A DNA stretch of 14,827 bases from an uncultured Chloroflexota bacterium (GTDB lineage Bacteria; Chloroflexota; Limnocylindria; Limnocylindrales; Limnocylindraceae): assembly GCA_937864085.1 (NCBI GenBank), contig CALMIH010000102.1, positions 1 to 14,827 of the forward strand, given 5' to 3'. Position 1 is the first letter of the stretch; the number at the start of each line of letters is the position of its first letter. The translations under genes and the position numbers were made by a program. The notes beneath the pieces are model-generated. The model was not told where the DNA came from, did not search any database, and saw only the letters and a list, made by a program, of their open reading frames with translations. Below, one piece after another: positions 1 to 6,447 of the stretch.

Positions 1-612
1 GGGGACGCGACTCGGATCTCCGCCAATGAAGAGCGAGTGGAATCCGAACGCCTGCTGCACATGCGGCTCTTTGAAGAACTTGCCAACCCAGCCTTCAAGG
101 AAGCGGATCGCATCGAGTTTCGCCATCGTTGGGAGGAGCTTGACAAAGTCGGCAAGTTTCAAGAAGTTCTGTCGCCCAGAGACCAAGATCCCCTTGCGGT
201 GAATGTCGCCGGAGGCTTGCAAGAAGTTGTCGAGCTGCGCTGCATCCGCGTGGGAGAACTTCTCCACCTCGGCACGGAGTGCTGCTTGGTCGCTGCCGAA
301 ATCAAAGTGTCGGTCTTCGCCCGTCCAGAAGATGCGGTAGCCAGGTTGCAGTTGACGAAGCGTGACGTGATCCGCCATCTTCTCGCCCGCAGCGGCGAAG
401 ACCTCTTCGAAAAGCCATGGCATGGTGATCAGCGCGGGTCCCGTATCAAAGGTGTAGCCCCCCTCCCGGATGCGTGAGGCGCGTCCGCCAATCTCGCCGC
501 GGGCCTCGAGGATGGTGACCTGCCAGCCGTCGGAGAGGAGTCGAATGGCGGTGGAGAGGCCGCCGAAGCCACTCCCCACGATGAGTGCCCGTCGCCCCTG
601 TGGAACCCCCAT
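1..612 (-). CDS. crtI: CrtI-type phytoene desaturase / carotenoid oxidoreductase, N-terminal part (3' end beyond window)
   Basis: The first 204 codons of an FAD-dependent desaturase of the CrtI family, which introduces double bonds into phytoene or related carotenoids at the membrane. Seen: the dinucleotide-binding motif GSGFGG at residues 13-18 after a hydrophobic strand, an acidic strand end (LEAR, 35-38), then GGRA at 42-45, and FDTGPALITMPW beginning at residue 55, which is typical of the phytoene desaturase group. The ATG at 612 is preceded by AGGAGG about 6 nt upstream, a strong ribosome binding site. The frame stays open to base 1, so the C-terminal half lies outside the window. The gene diverges from the iclR-type regulator across 215 bp. 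Without the rest of the protein, the exact substrate (phytoene, diapophytoene, or a CrtO-like ketolase or CrtN-like role) cannot be decided. Confidence 0.85.
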   Translation of the reverse strand, partial: MGVPQGRRALIVGSGFGGLSTAIRLLSDGWQVTILEARGEIGGRASRIREGGYTFDTGPALITMPWLFEEVFAAAGEKMADHVTLRQLQPGYRIFWTGEDRHFDFGSDQAALRAEVEKFSHADAAQLDNFLQASGDIHRKGILVSGRQNFLKLADFVKLLPTMAKLDAIRFLEGWVGKFFKEPHVQQAFGFHSLFIGGDPSRVP

Positions 613-670
613 GCGCCCTCCTAGGTCTGCCTCCACCTCGTGCGCCAACCCCTGGGCGCCGCTCCACTCC

Positions 671-676
671 ATCGTA
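671..676 (-). promoter_or_regulatory. possible -10 element for the crtI-like gene
   Basis: On the minus strand this reads TACGAT, the same hexamer as the -10 of the nrdJ promoter in this window. It lies about 58 nt upstream of the crtI start codon. No convincing -35 sits at 17-18 bp spacing, so the call rests on the -10 alone and is weak. Confidence 0.25.
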
Positions 677-711
677 GGTGCCACTGAGAAAATCGGTCGT
701 TTCGGGGGTCT

Positions 712-733
712 GTCTGGGGTCCGTCTGGGGCCC
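712..733. repeat. tandem 11-bp direct repeat in the crtI/iclR control region
   Basis: Two adjacent copies, GTCTGGGGTCC (712-722) and GTCTGGGGCCC (723-733), differ at one base. They lie between the divergent crtI-like and iclR-type genes, just upstream of a candidate iclR promoter. A period of 11 bp puts both copies on the same face of the helix, as expected for a regulator binding site. An IclR-type autoregulator is the obvious candidate, but that is inference. Confidence 0.45.
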
Positions 734-737
734 TGTG

Positions 738-767
738 TTGACGGATCCCCCCTGGCGGGATGATGAT
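738..767 (+). promoter_or_regulatory. possible promoter for the iclR-acs pair
   Basis: TTGACG (738-743) followed after 18 bp by GATGAT (762-767). The -35 is a good match and the -10 matches TATAAT at 4 of 6 positions. It lies 60 bp upstream of the chosen regulator start and directly after the 11-bp direct repeats. An alternative pair, TTGCGA (780) with TAGGTA (802), is weaker. Confidence 0.35.
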
Positions 768-827
768 CCCCCTCCGCGGTTGCGACCTGGCATTTCGACC
801 CTAGGTATGGGCCCCAGGTGGCCCCAG

Positions 828-1799
828 ATGGAGGTGAACGTGAAGGCTGAGGAGATCATCACGAGCGGCCCTGATGTCGAGTTCGACCCGGGCACCGCTT
901 CGGATCGCGCCTTCCGCGATAGCGCCATGCTCGTCCCTGGTGGTGATGACGCCGCCGTCCGGTCAGTGGATCGTGCCGCCGCCCTTCTTGTCAGTCTCGG
1001 CGACGCCGATGGCGCCGCCTCCGTCACCGATCTCTCCCATGCGCTCGACCTGCATAAGTCCACCGTGAGCCGACTCCTCTCTACGTTGGAGCGACGCGGC
1101 CTGGTTGAGCAGGATCGCGAGACGGGGCACTTCCGACTCGGCGTTGGCATCATCCGCCTTGCGCAATCGGCGGAGCGCACGCTTGACCTGCGCACCATTG
1201 CGCAGTCAGAGCTTGAGCAGCTTGCCAAGCGATCACACGAGACGGTCAGCCTTGAAGTCTTTGACGGCGTTGGCGCATCTGTTGCCATCTGCCAGATTGA
1301 TGGACCAAACCTGACACCGATGCCAGACATCACTGGCCGACCAGTTGCAATGCATGCGATCGCCGCGGGGAAGGTGCTGCTCGCATCACTCCCAGAGCGC
1401 ACCGTGCTCGCCATTGCCCGCCGCGGTCTGGTGCAGTACACGTCGCGCACCATCACCGACCCCCGCGCACTCCTTGAAGAGTTGGCACTTGTGCGTCGTC
1501 GCGGTTATGCCGTAGCGATCGGCGAGTGGGATGAGCGACTCTCCGCCGCCGCGGTTCCTGTCTGTGACGCGCGCGGCTCGGTCATCGCCACCGTGGTTGT
1601 CTGGGGCGCGTCGGCACGCGTGAACGCAACGCAGCTTCCCGAGCTAATCACCGCGGCGCGCGACGCGGCGCGTGGCATCAGCCACAAGCTCGGCTGGAGC
1701 GGCGCCGCACAGCGTCGCACCGGGATCGTTCCGGTCCTGAAGGATGAGGATGATGACGAGCAGGAGCACGAGGTCAGCGACGACGAGTTCGTCAGCTAA
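828..1799 (+). CDS. IclR-family transcriptional regulator
   Basis: A DNA-binding regulator of the IclR family, 323 residues. Seen: an N-terminal winged helix-turn-helix from about residue 44 (VRSVDRA) to 105, with the recognition helix at about 74-91 (DLHKSTVSRLLSTLERRG), followed by the IclR effector-binding domain at about 120-290, including GRPVAMHAIAAGKVLLA near 170-186. The roughly 43-residue extension before the helix-turn-helix and the acidic tail (DEDDDEQEHE then SDDEF, 306-322) are longer than usual. The frame is open upstream to 678, but that stretch is promoter-like. I chose ATG 828 (AGGTGG 6 nt upstream). GTG 840, with GGAGGT 4 nt upstream, is a close rival. The stop is 11 nt before acs, so the regulator probably controls acetate or related short-chain acid use, and perhaps itself. 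The ligand is not predictable from sequence. Confidence 0.88.
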   Translation: MEVNVKAEEIITSGPDVEFDPGTASDRAFRDSAMLVPGGDDAAVRSVDRAAALLVSLGDADGAASVTDLSHALDLHKSTVSRLLSTLERRGLVEQDRETGHFRLGVGIIRLAQSAERTLDLRTIAQSELEQLAKRSHETVSLEVFDGVGASVAICQIDGPNLTPMPDITGRPVAMHAIAAGKVLLASLPERTVLAIARRGLVQYTSRTITDPRALLEELALVRRRGYAVAIGEWDERLSAAAVPVCDARGSVIATVVVWGASARVNATQLPELITAARDAARGISHKLGWSGAAQRRTGIVPVLKDEDDDEQEHEVSDDEFVS

Positions 1800-1810
1800 C
1801 TGGGGGGCGC

Positions 1811-3802
1811 ATGGCTGACGATCAGCACGACGCGAAGAGCAACGTGCAATCTGACGCGATCGAAACCTTCCAGGCGGCGGGCCTCTCCTTCCCGCCTGAC
1901 GCCACCACAGTGGCCAGAGCCAACGTCAGCGCCGCGGTTTATGCCGAAGCGGCGGCCGACCCCGTTGCCTTCTGGGCGAAGCAGGCGCGTGAGCGCCTCA
2001 CCTGGCGCACCCCCTTCACCAAGACGCTGGAGTGGAACCTGCCGTTCGCCGAGTGGTTCGCCGACGGGACGCTGAACGTTGCGGAGAACTGCGTTGACCG
2101 CCATGTGGCGGCTGGGCTCGGCGAGAAGGTCGCCATTCACTGGGTCGGTGAGCCGGGCGATCAGCGAGCCCTTACCTACAACGATCTGCACCGCGAGGTG
2201 CAGCAGGCGGCGAATGCGCTGAAGTCGCTCGGCGTTGGCCAGGGCGATCGGGTGGCGATCTACATGCCGATGGTCCCCGAAGTGGCAATCGCGATGCTCG
2301 CCTGCGCGCGCCTCGGTGCGGCGCACAGCGTGGTCTTCTCCGGCTTTCCTGCCACGGCGCTCGCCGACCGCATCAACGACGCCGAGGCGAAGGTGCTGAT
2401 CACCGCCGATGGCGGATACCGGAAGGGGAGCTTCTTTGAACTGAAGACGATCGCCGACGAGGCGATGGAGAAGTCGCCAACGATCACCGCCTCGCTCGTC
2501 TATCGCCGTCGCCAGCCAGGAACGCCGGGCGAGACGGCGATGAAGGCTGGCCGCGACCACTGGTGGCAGGATCTCGTCCCTGCGCAGTCGGCCGACTGCC
2601 CCGCCGATCCGATGCCCGCCGAACAGCTCCTCTTCCTGCTCTACACGAGCGGCACCACGGCGAAGCCGAAGGGGATCATGCACACCAGCGCTGGATATCT
2701 GCTCGGCGCATCGTTCACGCATCGCGCCGTCTTCGACATCAAGCCCGACGACGTCTACTGGTGCGCAGCGGATGTTGGCTGGATCACCGGCCACACCTAC
2801 ATCGTCTACGGCCCGCTTGCGAACGGCGCAACGCAGGTGATGTATGAGGGGACGCCAGACACGCCAGCATGGGATCGCTGGTGGGAGATCATTGAAGAGC
2901 TGAAGGTGAACATTCTCTACTGCGCGCCAACAGCGATCCGCGCCTTCATGCGTCAAGGCGAAGAGCACCCAGCAAAGCACGACCTCAGCTCACTCCGACT
3001 CCTCGGCTCCGTTGGCGAGCCGATCAATCCAGAGGCATGGATCTGGTACCGCAGTGTGATCGGTGGCGGTCGCACTCCAGTAGTGGATACGTGGTGGCAG
3101 ACGGAGACCGGCTCGATCATGATCAGCCCACTCCCTGGCGTCACCACCACCAAACCAGGTTCGGCAACCTTTGCGATGCCAGGGGTTGGCGCCGATGTGG
3201 TGGATGCCAGCGGTGCAAGCGTCCCGCTCGGCTCCGGCGGCTTCCTCACCCTCACCGCGCCATGGCCCGCCATGTTGCGCGGCATCTGGGGTGACCCGGC
3301 CCGATTCAAGGAGACGTACTGGAGCCGCTTCCCAGGCTCCTACTTTGCCGGCGATGGTGCACGCCGCGACGAAGAGGGCTACTACTGGCTGCTCGGCCGC
3401 GTGGACGATGTGATGAACGTCTCCGCACACCGCATCAGCACGATTGAGGTGGAGTCGGCGCTTGTTGACCATCATGATGTTGCCGAGGCGGCGGTCGTAG
3501 GGAAGAGTGACCCGCTCACCGGCCAGGCGATCTTCGCCTTCGTCATCCTAAAGAAGGGGGTTGAAGCCTCCGAGGCCTTCGCCTCCGAACTCCGCTCCCA
3601 TGTGGCGAAGCAGATCGGCGCCATTGCTCGACCGAAGTTCCTCCTCTTCGTCCCTGACCTCCCCAAGACGCGCTCCGGAAAGATCATGCGCCGACTCCTC
3701 CGCGACATCGCCGAAGGTCGCGCCCTTGGCGACGTCACCACCCTCGCCGATGGCAACGTGGTGGAGACGATCCGCAGCAACACAGGCGCCGCCGAGGAGT
3801 AG
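1811..3802 (+). CDS. acs: acetyl-CoA synthetase (AMP-forming acetate-CoA ligase)
   Basis: Activates acetate with ATP to acetyl-AMP and then acetyl-CoA in the cytoplasm. It is 663 residues, close to the usual ~650. Seen: P-loop-like motif YTSGTTAKPKG (278-288), the acetate-pocket region VDTWWQTETG (425-434) whose second Trp limits substrates to short acids, the ATP-binding Asp in GDG (514-516), the hinge region GRVDDVMNVSAHR (529-541), and the C-terminal PKTRSGK (618-624) whose Lys624 is the catalytic lysine. In characterised Acs enzymes that lysine is switched off by Pat-type acetylation and restored by CobB-type deacetylation. The usual SGHR near the CoA site is SAHR here. The ATG at 1811 follows a GGGGGG ribosome binding site. 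The gene sits directly behind an IclR-type regulator. Propionyl-CoA synthetase is a less likely alternative. Confidence 0.93.
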   Translation: MADDQHDAKSNVQSDAIETFQAAGLSFPPDATTVARANVSAAVYAEAAADPVAFWAKQARERLTWRTPFTKTLEWNLPFAEWFADGTLNVAENCVDRHVAAGLGEKVAIHWVGEPGDQRALTYNDLHREVQQAANALKSLGVGQGDRVAIYMPMVPEVAIAMLACARLGAAHSVVFSGFPATALADRINDAEAKVLITADGGYRKGSFFELKTIADEAMEKSPTITASLVYRRRQPGTPGETAMKAGRDHWWQDLVPAQSADCPADPMPAEQLLFLLYTSGTTAKPKGIMHTSAGYLLGASFTHRAVFDIKPDDVYWCAADVGWITGHTYIVYGPLANGATQVMYEGTPDTPAWDRWWEIIEELKVNILYCAPTAIRAFMRQGEEHPAKHDLSSLRLLGSVGEPINPEAWIWYRSVIGGGRTPVVDTWWQTETGSIMISPLPGVTTTKPGSATFAMPGVGADVVDASGASVPLGSGGFLTLTAPWPAMLRGIWGDPARFKETYWSRFPGSYFAGDGARRDEEGYYWLLGRVDDVMNVSAHRISTIEVESALVDHHDVAEAAVVGKSDPLTGQAIFAFVILKKGVEASEAFASELRSHVAKQIGAIARPKFLLFVPDLPKTRSGKIMRRLLRDIAEGRALGDVTTLADGNVVETIRSNTGAAEE

Positions 3803-3844
3803 CCGCGCACTCGGTCAACCTCCTCCGCTAAGACACGCGCCGCC

Positions 3845-3850
3845 TACACT
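3845..3850 (+). promoter_or_regulatory. -10 element of a probable leaderless moaA promoter
   Basis: TACACT lies exactly 6 nt before the moaA ATG, so transcription would start at or next to the start codon. The 54-bp acs-moaA gap has no Shine-Dalgarno sequence near the ATG. No clear -35 is visible. Three other genes here show the same TANNNT-N6-ATG arrangement. Confidence 0.55.
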
Positions 3851-3856
3851 AGTCAG

Positions 3857-4924
3857 ATGCTACGAACTGCACGCTCGCTCCCCATCTACAGCGGTGCCTC
3901 AGTTGACACGCTGCAGCGTCCACTGCGCGACGTTCGCCTCTCTGTCACCGATCGCTGCAACTTTCGCTGCAGCTACTGCATGCCGGCGGAGATCTTCGGC
4001 CCCGATTTCGCCTTTCTTCCACGCGACGAACTGCTCACCTTTGAAGAGCTAGCCCTTGTGGCGCGCGAGCTTGTGGCACTCGGCGCGCGGACGCTGCGCA
4101 TCACGGGCGGCGAGCCGCTCGTTCGTCGCGACCTTGAGCGGCTGGTTGTGATGCTGCGCGCGCTGGATTCGAGCGAAGCGCTCAACGGAGAGCCGCTCGA
4201 CCTTGCGCTGACAACGAATGGATCACTCCTCGCCAAGCTCGCCGCACCACTCCGCATAGCAGGGCTCAACCGGATTACCGTCTCGCTTGACTCACTTAAC
4301 CCAGAGACGTTTACGCGTATGTCAGGGAGCGCACTCCCCCTTGAGAGCGTCCTGGGGGGGATCGCCGCGGCAACAGCCGCTGGATTCACCAACATCAAGC
4401 TGAACGCGGTGATCCGCCGCGGCGTTAACGACGCGGATGTTCCGGCGCTTGCGGCGTTCGCTCGCGAAGGGGGCCACACCCTCCGTTTGATCGAGTACAT
4501 GGATGTGGGGAGTAGCAACGGCTGGCGCTTGGATGAGGTGGTGCCAGCGAGTGAGATCCTGGCGCAGCTCCACGCGCTCTACCCGCTGGAGCCGCTCGCG
4601 CCGTCGCGCCCTGGCGAGGTGGCGAACCGCTATCGCTATCTGGACAGGAGAGGGGAGATCGGCCTGATCGCGTCGGTCAGCGCCCCCTTCTGCGGCGACT
4701 GCACGCGGGCGAGGGTGAGCGCCGATGGGCACCTCTACACCTGCCTCTTCGCTTCAGAAGGGAGCGATCTGAAGCGCTATCTGCGACCAGCACCAGACGC
4801 GGCAGCGCTGCGCGATGCGCTCCACACCCGCTGGTCGGCGCGTGATGATCGCTATTCGGAGATCCGCGATTCGGAGACGGCGAACCGCCTGCCGAAGGTG
4901 GAGATGTTCCGCGTCGGCGGCTGA
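3857..4924 (+). CDS. moaA: GTP 3',8-cyclase MoaA (molybdenum cofactor biosynthesis)
   Basis: A radical-SAM enzyme that, with MoaC, converts GTP to cyclic pyranopterin monophosphate, the first step of molybdenum cofactor synthesis. It is 355 residues. Seen: the radical SAM cluster motif CNFRCSYC (Cys34, 38, 41), the SAM-binding GGEP (84-87), the sugar/SAM strand LTTNG (118-122), the C-terminal second 4Fe-4S motif FCGDC with a later Cys (279, 282, 296), and a C-terminal Gly-Gly, which in MoaA proteins is needed for activity. The start at 3857 puts the Cys cluster at the usual distance from the N-terminus and has an apparent leaderless promoter. No other moa, mog or moe gene is in the window, so the rest of the pathway must be elsewhere. 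Confidence 0.95.
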   Translation: MLRTARSLPIYSGASVDTLQRPLRDVRLSVTDRCNFRCSYCMPAEIFGPDFAFLPRDELLTFEELALVARELVALGARTLRITGGEPLVRRDLERLVVMLRALDSSEALNGEPLDLALTTNGSLLAKLAAPLRIAGLNRITVSLDSLNPETFTRMSGSALPLESVLGGIAAATAAGFTNIKLNAVIRRGVNDADVPALAAFAREGGHTLRLIEYMDVGSSNGWRLDEVVPASEILAQLHALYPLEPLAPSRPGEVANRYRYLDRRGEIGLIASVSAPFCGDCTRARVSADGHLYTCLFASEGSDLKRYLRPAPDAAALRDALHTRWSARDDRYSEIRDSETANRLPKVEMFRVGG

Positions 4925-4941
4925 TTCGCGCGCACGCCGAG

Positions 4942-4950
4942 TTTTCCACA
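4942..4950 (+). promoter_or_regulatory. DnaA-box-like 9-mer
   Basis: TTTTCCACA fits the DnaA box consensus TTWTNCACA. It is 17 bp past the moaA stop in non-coding DNA. A second, inverted site with one mismatch lies at 5008-5016. A single 9-mer is weak evidence, and no dnaA, dnaN or AT-rich unwinding element is nearby. Confidence 0.3.
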
Positions 4951-5007
4951 ATCTACGCGCCACACTGCCGCCCGCGTGGAGAAGTCTTCGTAACAGAGCG
5001 GTAAGTT

Positions 5008-5016
5008 CGTGGATAA
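5008..5016 (-). promoter_or_regulatory. DnaA-box-like 9-mer, inverted, one mismatch
   Basis: On the minus strand this reads TTATCCACG, one base from the strong E. coli box TTATCCACA. It is 66 bp from, and opposite in orientation to, the site at 4942. It could equally be part of the promoter of the structured RNA that follows (GATAAC at 5012-5017 resembles a -10). Confidence 0.25.
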
Positions 5017-5039
5017 CTCCCTTCACCCGTACGCATGCG

Positions 5040-5315
5040 GCTGGGATGCTTGGCGTAGCCCGAAGAGGCCAGCGGTGAAACTGCCGACCGAGCAATCGGT
5101 CAGGCGGAACGGACTGCGGTGATGACGGGATCGAACTGATCGGCAACGATCAGAGCTGGTGAAGGACCACCAACGCATAAGGCTACTTGTGCAGTTGGAG
5201 CGGAGGGTCGCCAGGGAACTCGGCCATTCGGCTTGAGTGACTCGATCCGATCCCACAGCGGAGGGGAACCGGCGTGCAAGCGTCGCCCCTGACATCGGAT
5301 CGGCACTTCGGGTGC
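5040..5315 (+). ncRNA. candidate structured non-coding RNA, unknown class
   Basis: Non-coding stretch between the converging moaA and thyX genes, with seven consecutive stem-loops: 5081-5107 (11 bp, one bulged A, GCAA loop), 5136-5153 (7 bp, GCAA loop), 5157-5172 (TGGTG/CACCA), 5175-5192 (7 bp, GCTA loop), 5218-5238 (8 bp, ATTC loop), 5243-5302 (outer 9 bp CGATCCGAT/ATCGGATCG; inner AGGGG/CCCCT and CGGCG/CGTCG with an AAC bulge), and 5303-5315 (GCAC/GTGC). A weaker stem GCTGG/CCAGC (5040-5044 with 5069-5073) may start it. The wobble pairs 5082/5106, 5178/5189, 5222/5234 and 5272/5283 are G-U on the + strand but would be A-C mismatches on the minus strand, and the GNRA-type loops also occur only on +. 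Hence the strand call. I see no RNase P, tmRNA, SRP or 6S hallmarks. The ends are approximate. Confidence 0.6.
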
Positions 5316-5335
5316 AACTCTTTCTTGCGCCTTTT

Positions 5336-5350
5336 GCGGGCTACCCCCGC
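5336..5350. terminator. possible terminator hairpin downstream of thyX / the candidate RNA
   Basis: GCGGG (5336-5340) pairs with CCCGC (5346-5350) around a 5-nt loop, ending 3 bp from the thyX stop codon. TTTT precedes it on the + strand, but no T-run follows it on either strand, so it is not a canonical intrinsic terminator. It could be a weak bidirectional stop for thyX and the RNA. Confidence 0.25.
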
Positions 5351-5353
5351 GCG

Positions 5354-6193
5354 TTACTCCGCGATCGGAAGGGCGCGGCCGTTCGCCTTTGCGGCGGCGG
5401 CACGTTCGGCCCATGCGCCGAGCACCTGGTCCTTGTGTGGTCGGATTGGGCAGTGGCCATCCTTGTTGCCGGACTCGTCGCAGTAGCCGAGCGGGATGCA
5501 CTTTGGAGCGAGGAAGCTGCCAAGGAAGGGGCTCACCGCAAAGACCTCGTGGCGGATGAGTTGGAAGAGCCGACGAATCTCCCACTGCGCCATGGTGCAG
5601 AGGCGGAGGCCCGACATGTGGATGAGGGCGCGCAGGTTCACCGTCATGATCAGGTTGGTGCGTGTGGCGTTGGGGAAGACGAAGCGCGCATCCTCTGCTG
5701 GGATCCCCGCCTCAACTAGGTCGCCATAGAGCCCGAGCGCCCCCTGCGTCGCCTCCTCAAAACGGGCGCGCACCGTCTCATCCGCCTCCGCGATAGAACT
5801 CGGCAGCATGGTGGCCGCCTTCTTGAAGGTGACGTAGCGCTGCGACTGCTGATCAAACGCCACACCAGCGCGATGGCGCACAAGCTGGTGGCTGAGCGTT
5901 CGGGTGACACCGGTGATGGCGAAGGTGAAGACGATGTGCTCAATGGTGCTCCCGTGGCCAGACTCAATGACGCGGTTCACTAGCTCCCGCTGCTTGGTGG
6001 GATCAATCTCGCCAGCAACGGCGCGTCGATAGATCTCTTCTGGCGGAAGTTCCGAATAGCAGGTGCGGCAGGCGGTGTAGATGATCGGCACATACGACTT
6101 CTCTACGATGTCTCGGTCTGGGAAGAGCATCGTCGCCTTCATGCCAAGTTCGTGCCGCCCTGGGTTCTTCGGGATGCCGCTCTTCTCTCTCAT
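5354..6193 (-). CDS. thyX: flavin-dependent thymidylate synthase ThyX
   Basis: Makes dTMP from dUMP using methylene-tetrahydrofolate, FAD and NADPH. It is 279 residues, cytoplasmic, normally a homotetramer. Seen: conserved N-terminal start of the fold at MKATMLFPD (18-26), the ESGHGSTIEH segment (77-86), the signature RHRAGVAFDQQSQRY (106-120), and the downstream TRTNLIMTVNLRAL-type FAD/dUMP-binding region (177-190) with AQWEIR (202-207). The signature has 8 residues between RHR and Ser117, where the textbook ThyX motif has 7. A C-terminal cluster of Cys232, Cys238 and Cys248 may bind metal or be structural. I chose ATG 6193 because AAGGGGTGGTGAG precedes it and it starts 11 nt after the upstream gene's stop; a longer frame to 6259 would overlap that gene. 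It is the last gene of the nrdJ cluster. Confidence 0.95.
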   Translation of the reverse strand: MREKSGIPKNPGRHELGMKATMLFPDRDIVEKSYVPIIYTACRTCYSELPPEEIYRRAVAGEIDPTKQRELVNRVIESGHGSTIEHIVFTFAITGVTRTLSHQLVRHRAGVAFDQQSQRYVTFKKAATMLPSSIAEADETVRARFEEATQGALGLYGDLVEAGIPAEDARFVFPNATRTNLIMTVNLRALIHMSGLRLCTMAQWEIRRLFQLIRHEVFAVSPFLGSFLAPKCIPLGYCDESGNKDGHCPIRPHKDQVLGAWAERAAAAKANGRALPIAE

Positions 6194-6204
6194 CTCACCA
6201 CCCC

Positions 6205-6435
6205 TTAGTAATAATCCGAGCAGGAGAGGAAGTAACCACAGCTGCAGATCAGCTTGCACTTTCGGTCGAGCATCTGCGCGCCGCAGTTGGCGCAGCTCGT
6301 CATCACCAGGCCTGGGTCTTCGCTAAAGTCTGCCGTGGCAGAGCCGACTGTGCCGGCACTAACGGCGGCCGCGTTAGCGGGTTGAAGAGTCGTCTCTGGA
6401 GTGGCGGGGGCTGCGTGTTGTAGGTCAGTTGACAT
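6205..6435 (-). CDS. small zinc-ribbon protein of unknown function
   Basis: A 76-residue protein. Residues 1-40 are Ala/Thr-rich and probably disordered. Residues 45-76 form a compact Cys cluster: CANC (48-51), then Cys60, Cys64, Cys66 and Cys72, ending in SCSDYY. Short zinc ribbons with a similar DRKCKL and SCSD ending exist as conserved hypothetical proteins in several phyla, but I know of no function. The second knuckle here is CSCG, one residue shorter than the CPxCG spacing usual in zinc ribbons. It is 9 nt after the LOG-family gene and 11 nt before thyX, so it is cotranscribed with DNA precursor genes. AGGA lies 8 nt before the ATG, and the same bases also form a TANNNT element for possible leaderless transcription. 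Confidence 0.75.
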   Translation of the reverse strand: MSTDLQHAAPATPETTLQPANAAAVSAGTVGSATADFSEDPGLVMTSCANCGAQMLDRKCKLICSCGYFLSCSDYY

Positions 6436-6441
6436 GCGCAG

Positions 6442-6447
6442 ATCCTA
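6442..6447 (-). promoter_or_regulatory. possible -10 element for an internal (leaderless) promoter before the 76-residue gene
   Basis: On the minus strand TAGGAT lies exactly 6 nt before the ATG at 6435. Its first three bases are the stop codon of the upstream LOG-family gene. It could let the zinc-ribbon gene and thyX be transcribed apart from nrdJ. The same bases include AGGA, so a ribosome binding site is an alternative reading. Confidence 0.35.

Noticed and set aside
678..827. Upstream extension of the IclR-type reading frame, adding 50 residues from an ATG at 678
   Set aside because: The added stretch is Gly/Pro/Trp-rich and unlike IclR N-termini. It contains the direct repeats and promoter-like elements, and better start codons with ribosome binding sites lie at 828 and 840.
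446..1456. Long open frame on the minus strand (336 codons) covering the iclR gene
   Set aside because: It is antisense to a clear IclR protein, is Ser/Arg/Pro-rich with no recognisable domain, and reflects GC-rich codon structure.
1796..2980. Long open frame on the minus strand (394 codons) within acs
   Set aside because: It is antisense to a complete acetyl-CoA synthetase and has an Arg/His-rich composition with no motif.
5126..5137. tRNA T-loop-like string GTTCGATCCC on the minus strand
   Set aside because: The flanking bases do not form a T-stem, and no acceptor, D or anticodon arm can be drawn around it.
5040..5353. RNase P RNA, tmRNA, SRP RNA, an IscB-type guide RNA or a group II intron
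   Set aside because: The conserved RNase P GAGGAAAGTCC core, the tmRNA tRNA-like ends, the SRP Alu/domain IV motif and the intron domain V sequence are absent on both strands, and no IscB or reverse transcriptase gene is nearby.
5100..5585. Open frames on both strands across the moaA-thyX gap as a possible small gene
   Set aside because: None has a ribosome binding site or a recognisable domain. They overlap thyX out of frame, and the base pairing in the region fits an RNA better.
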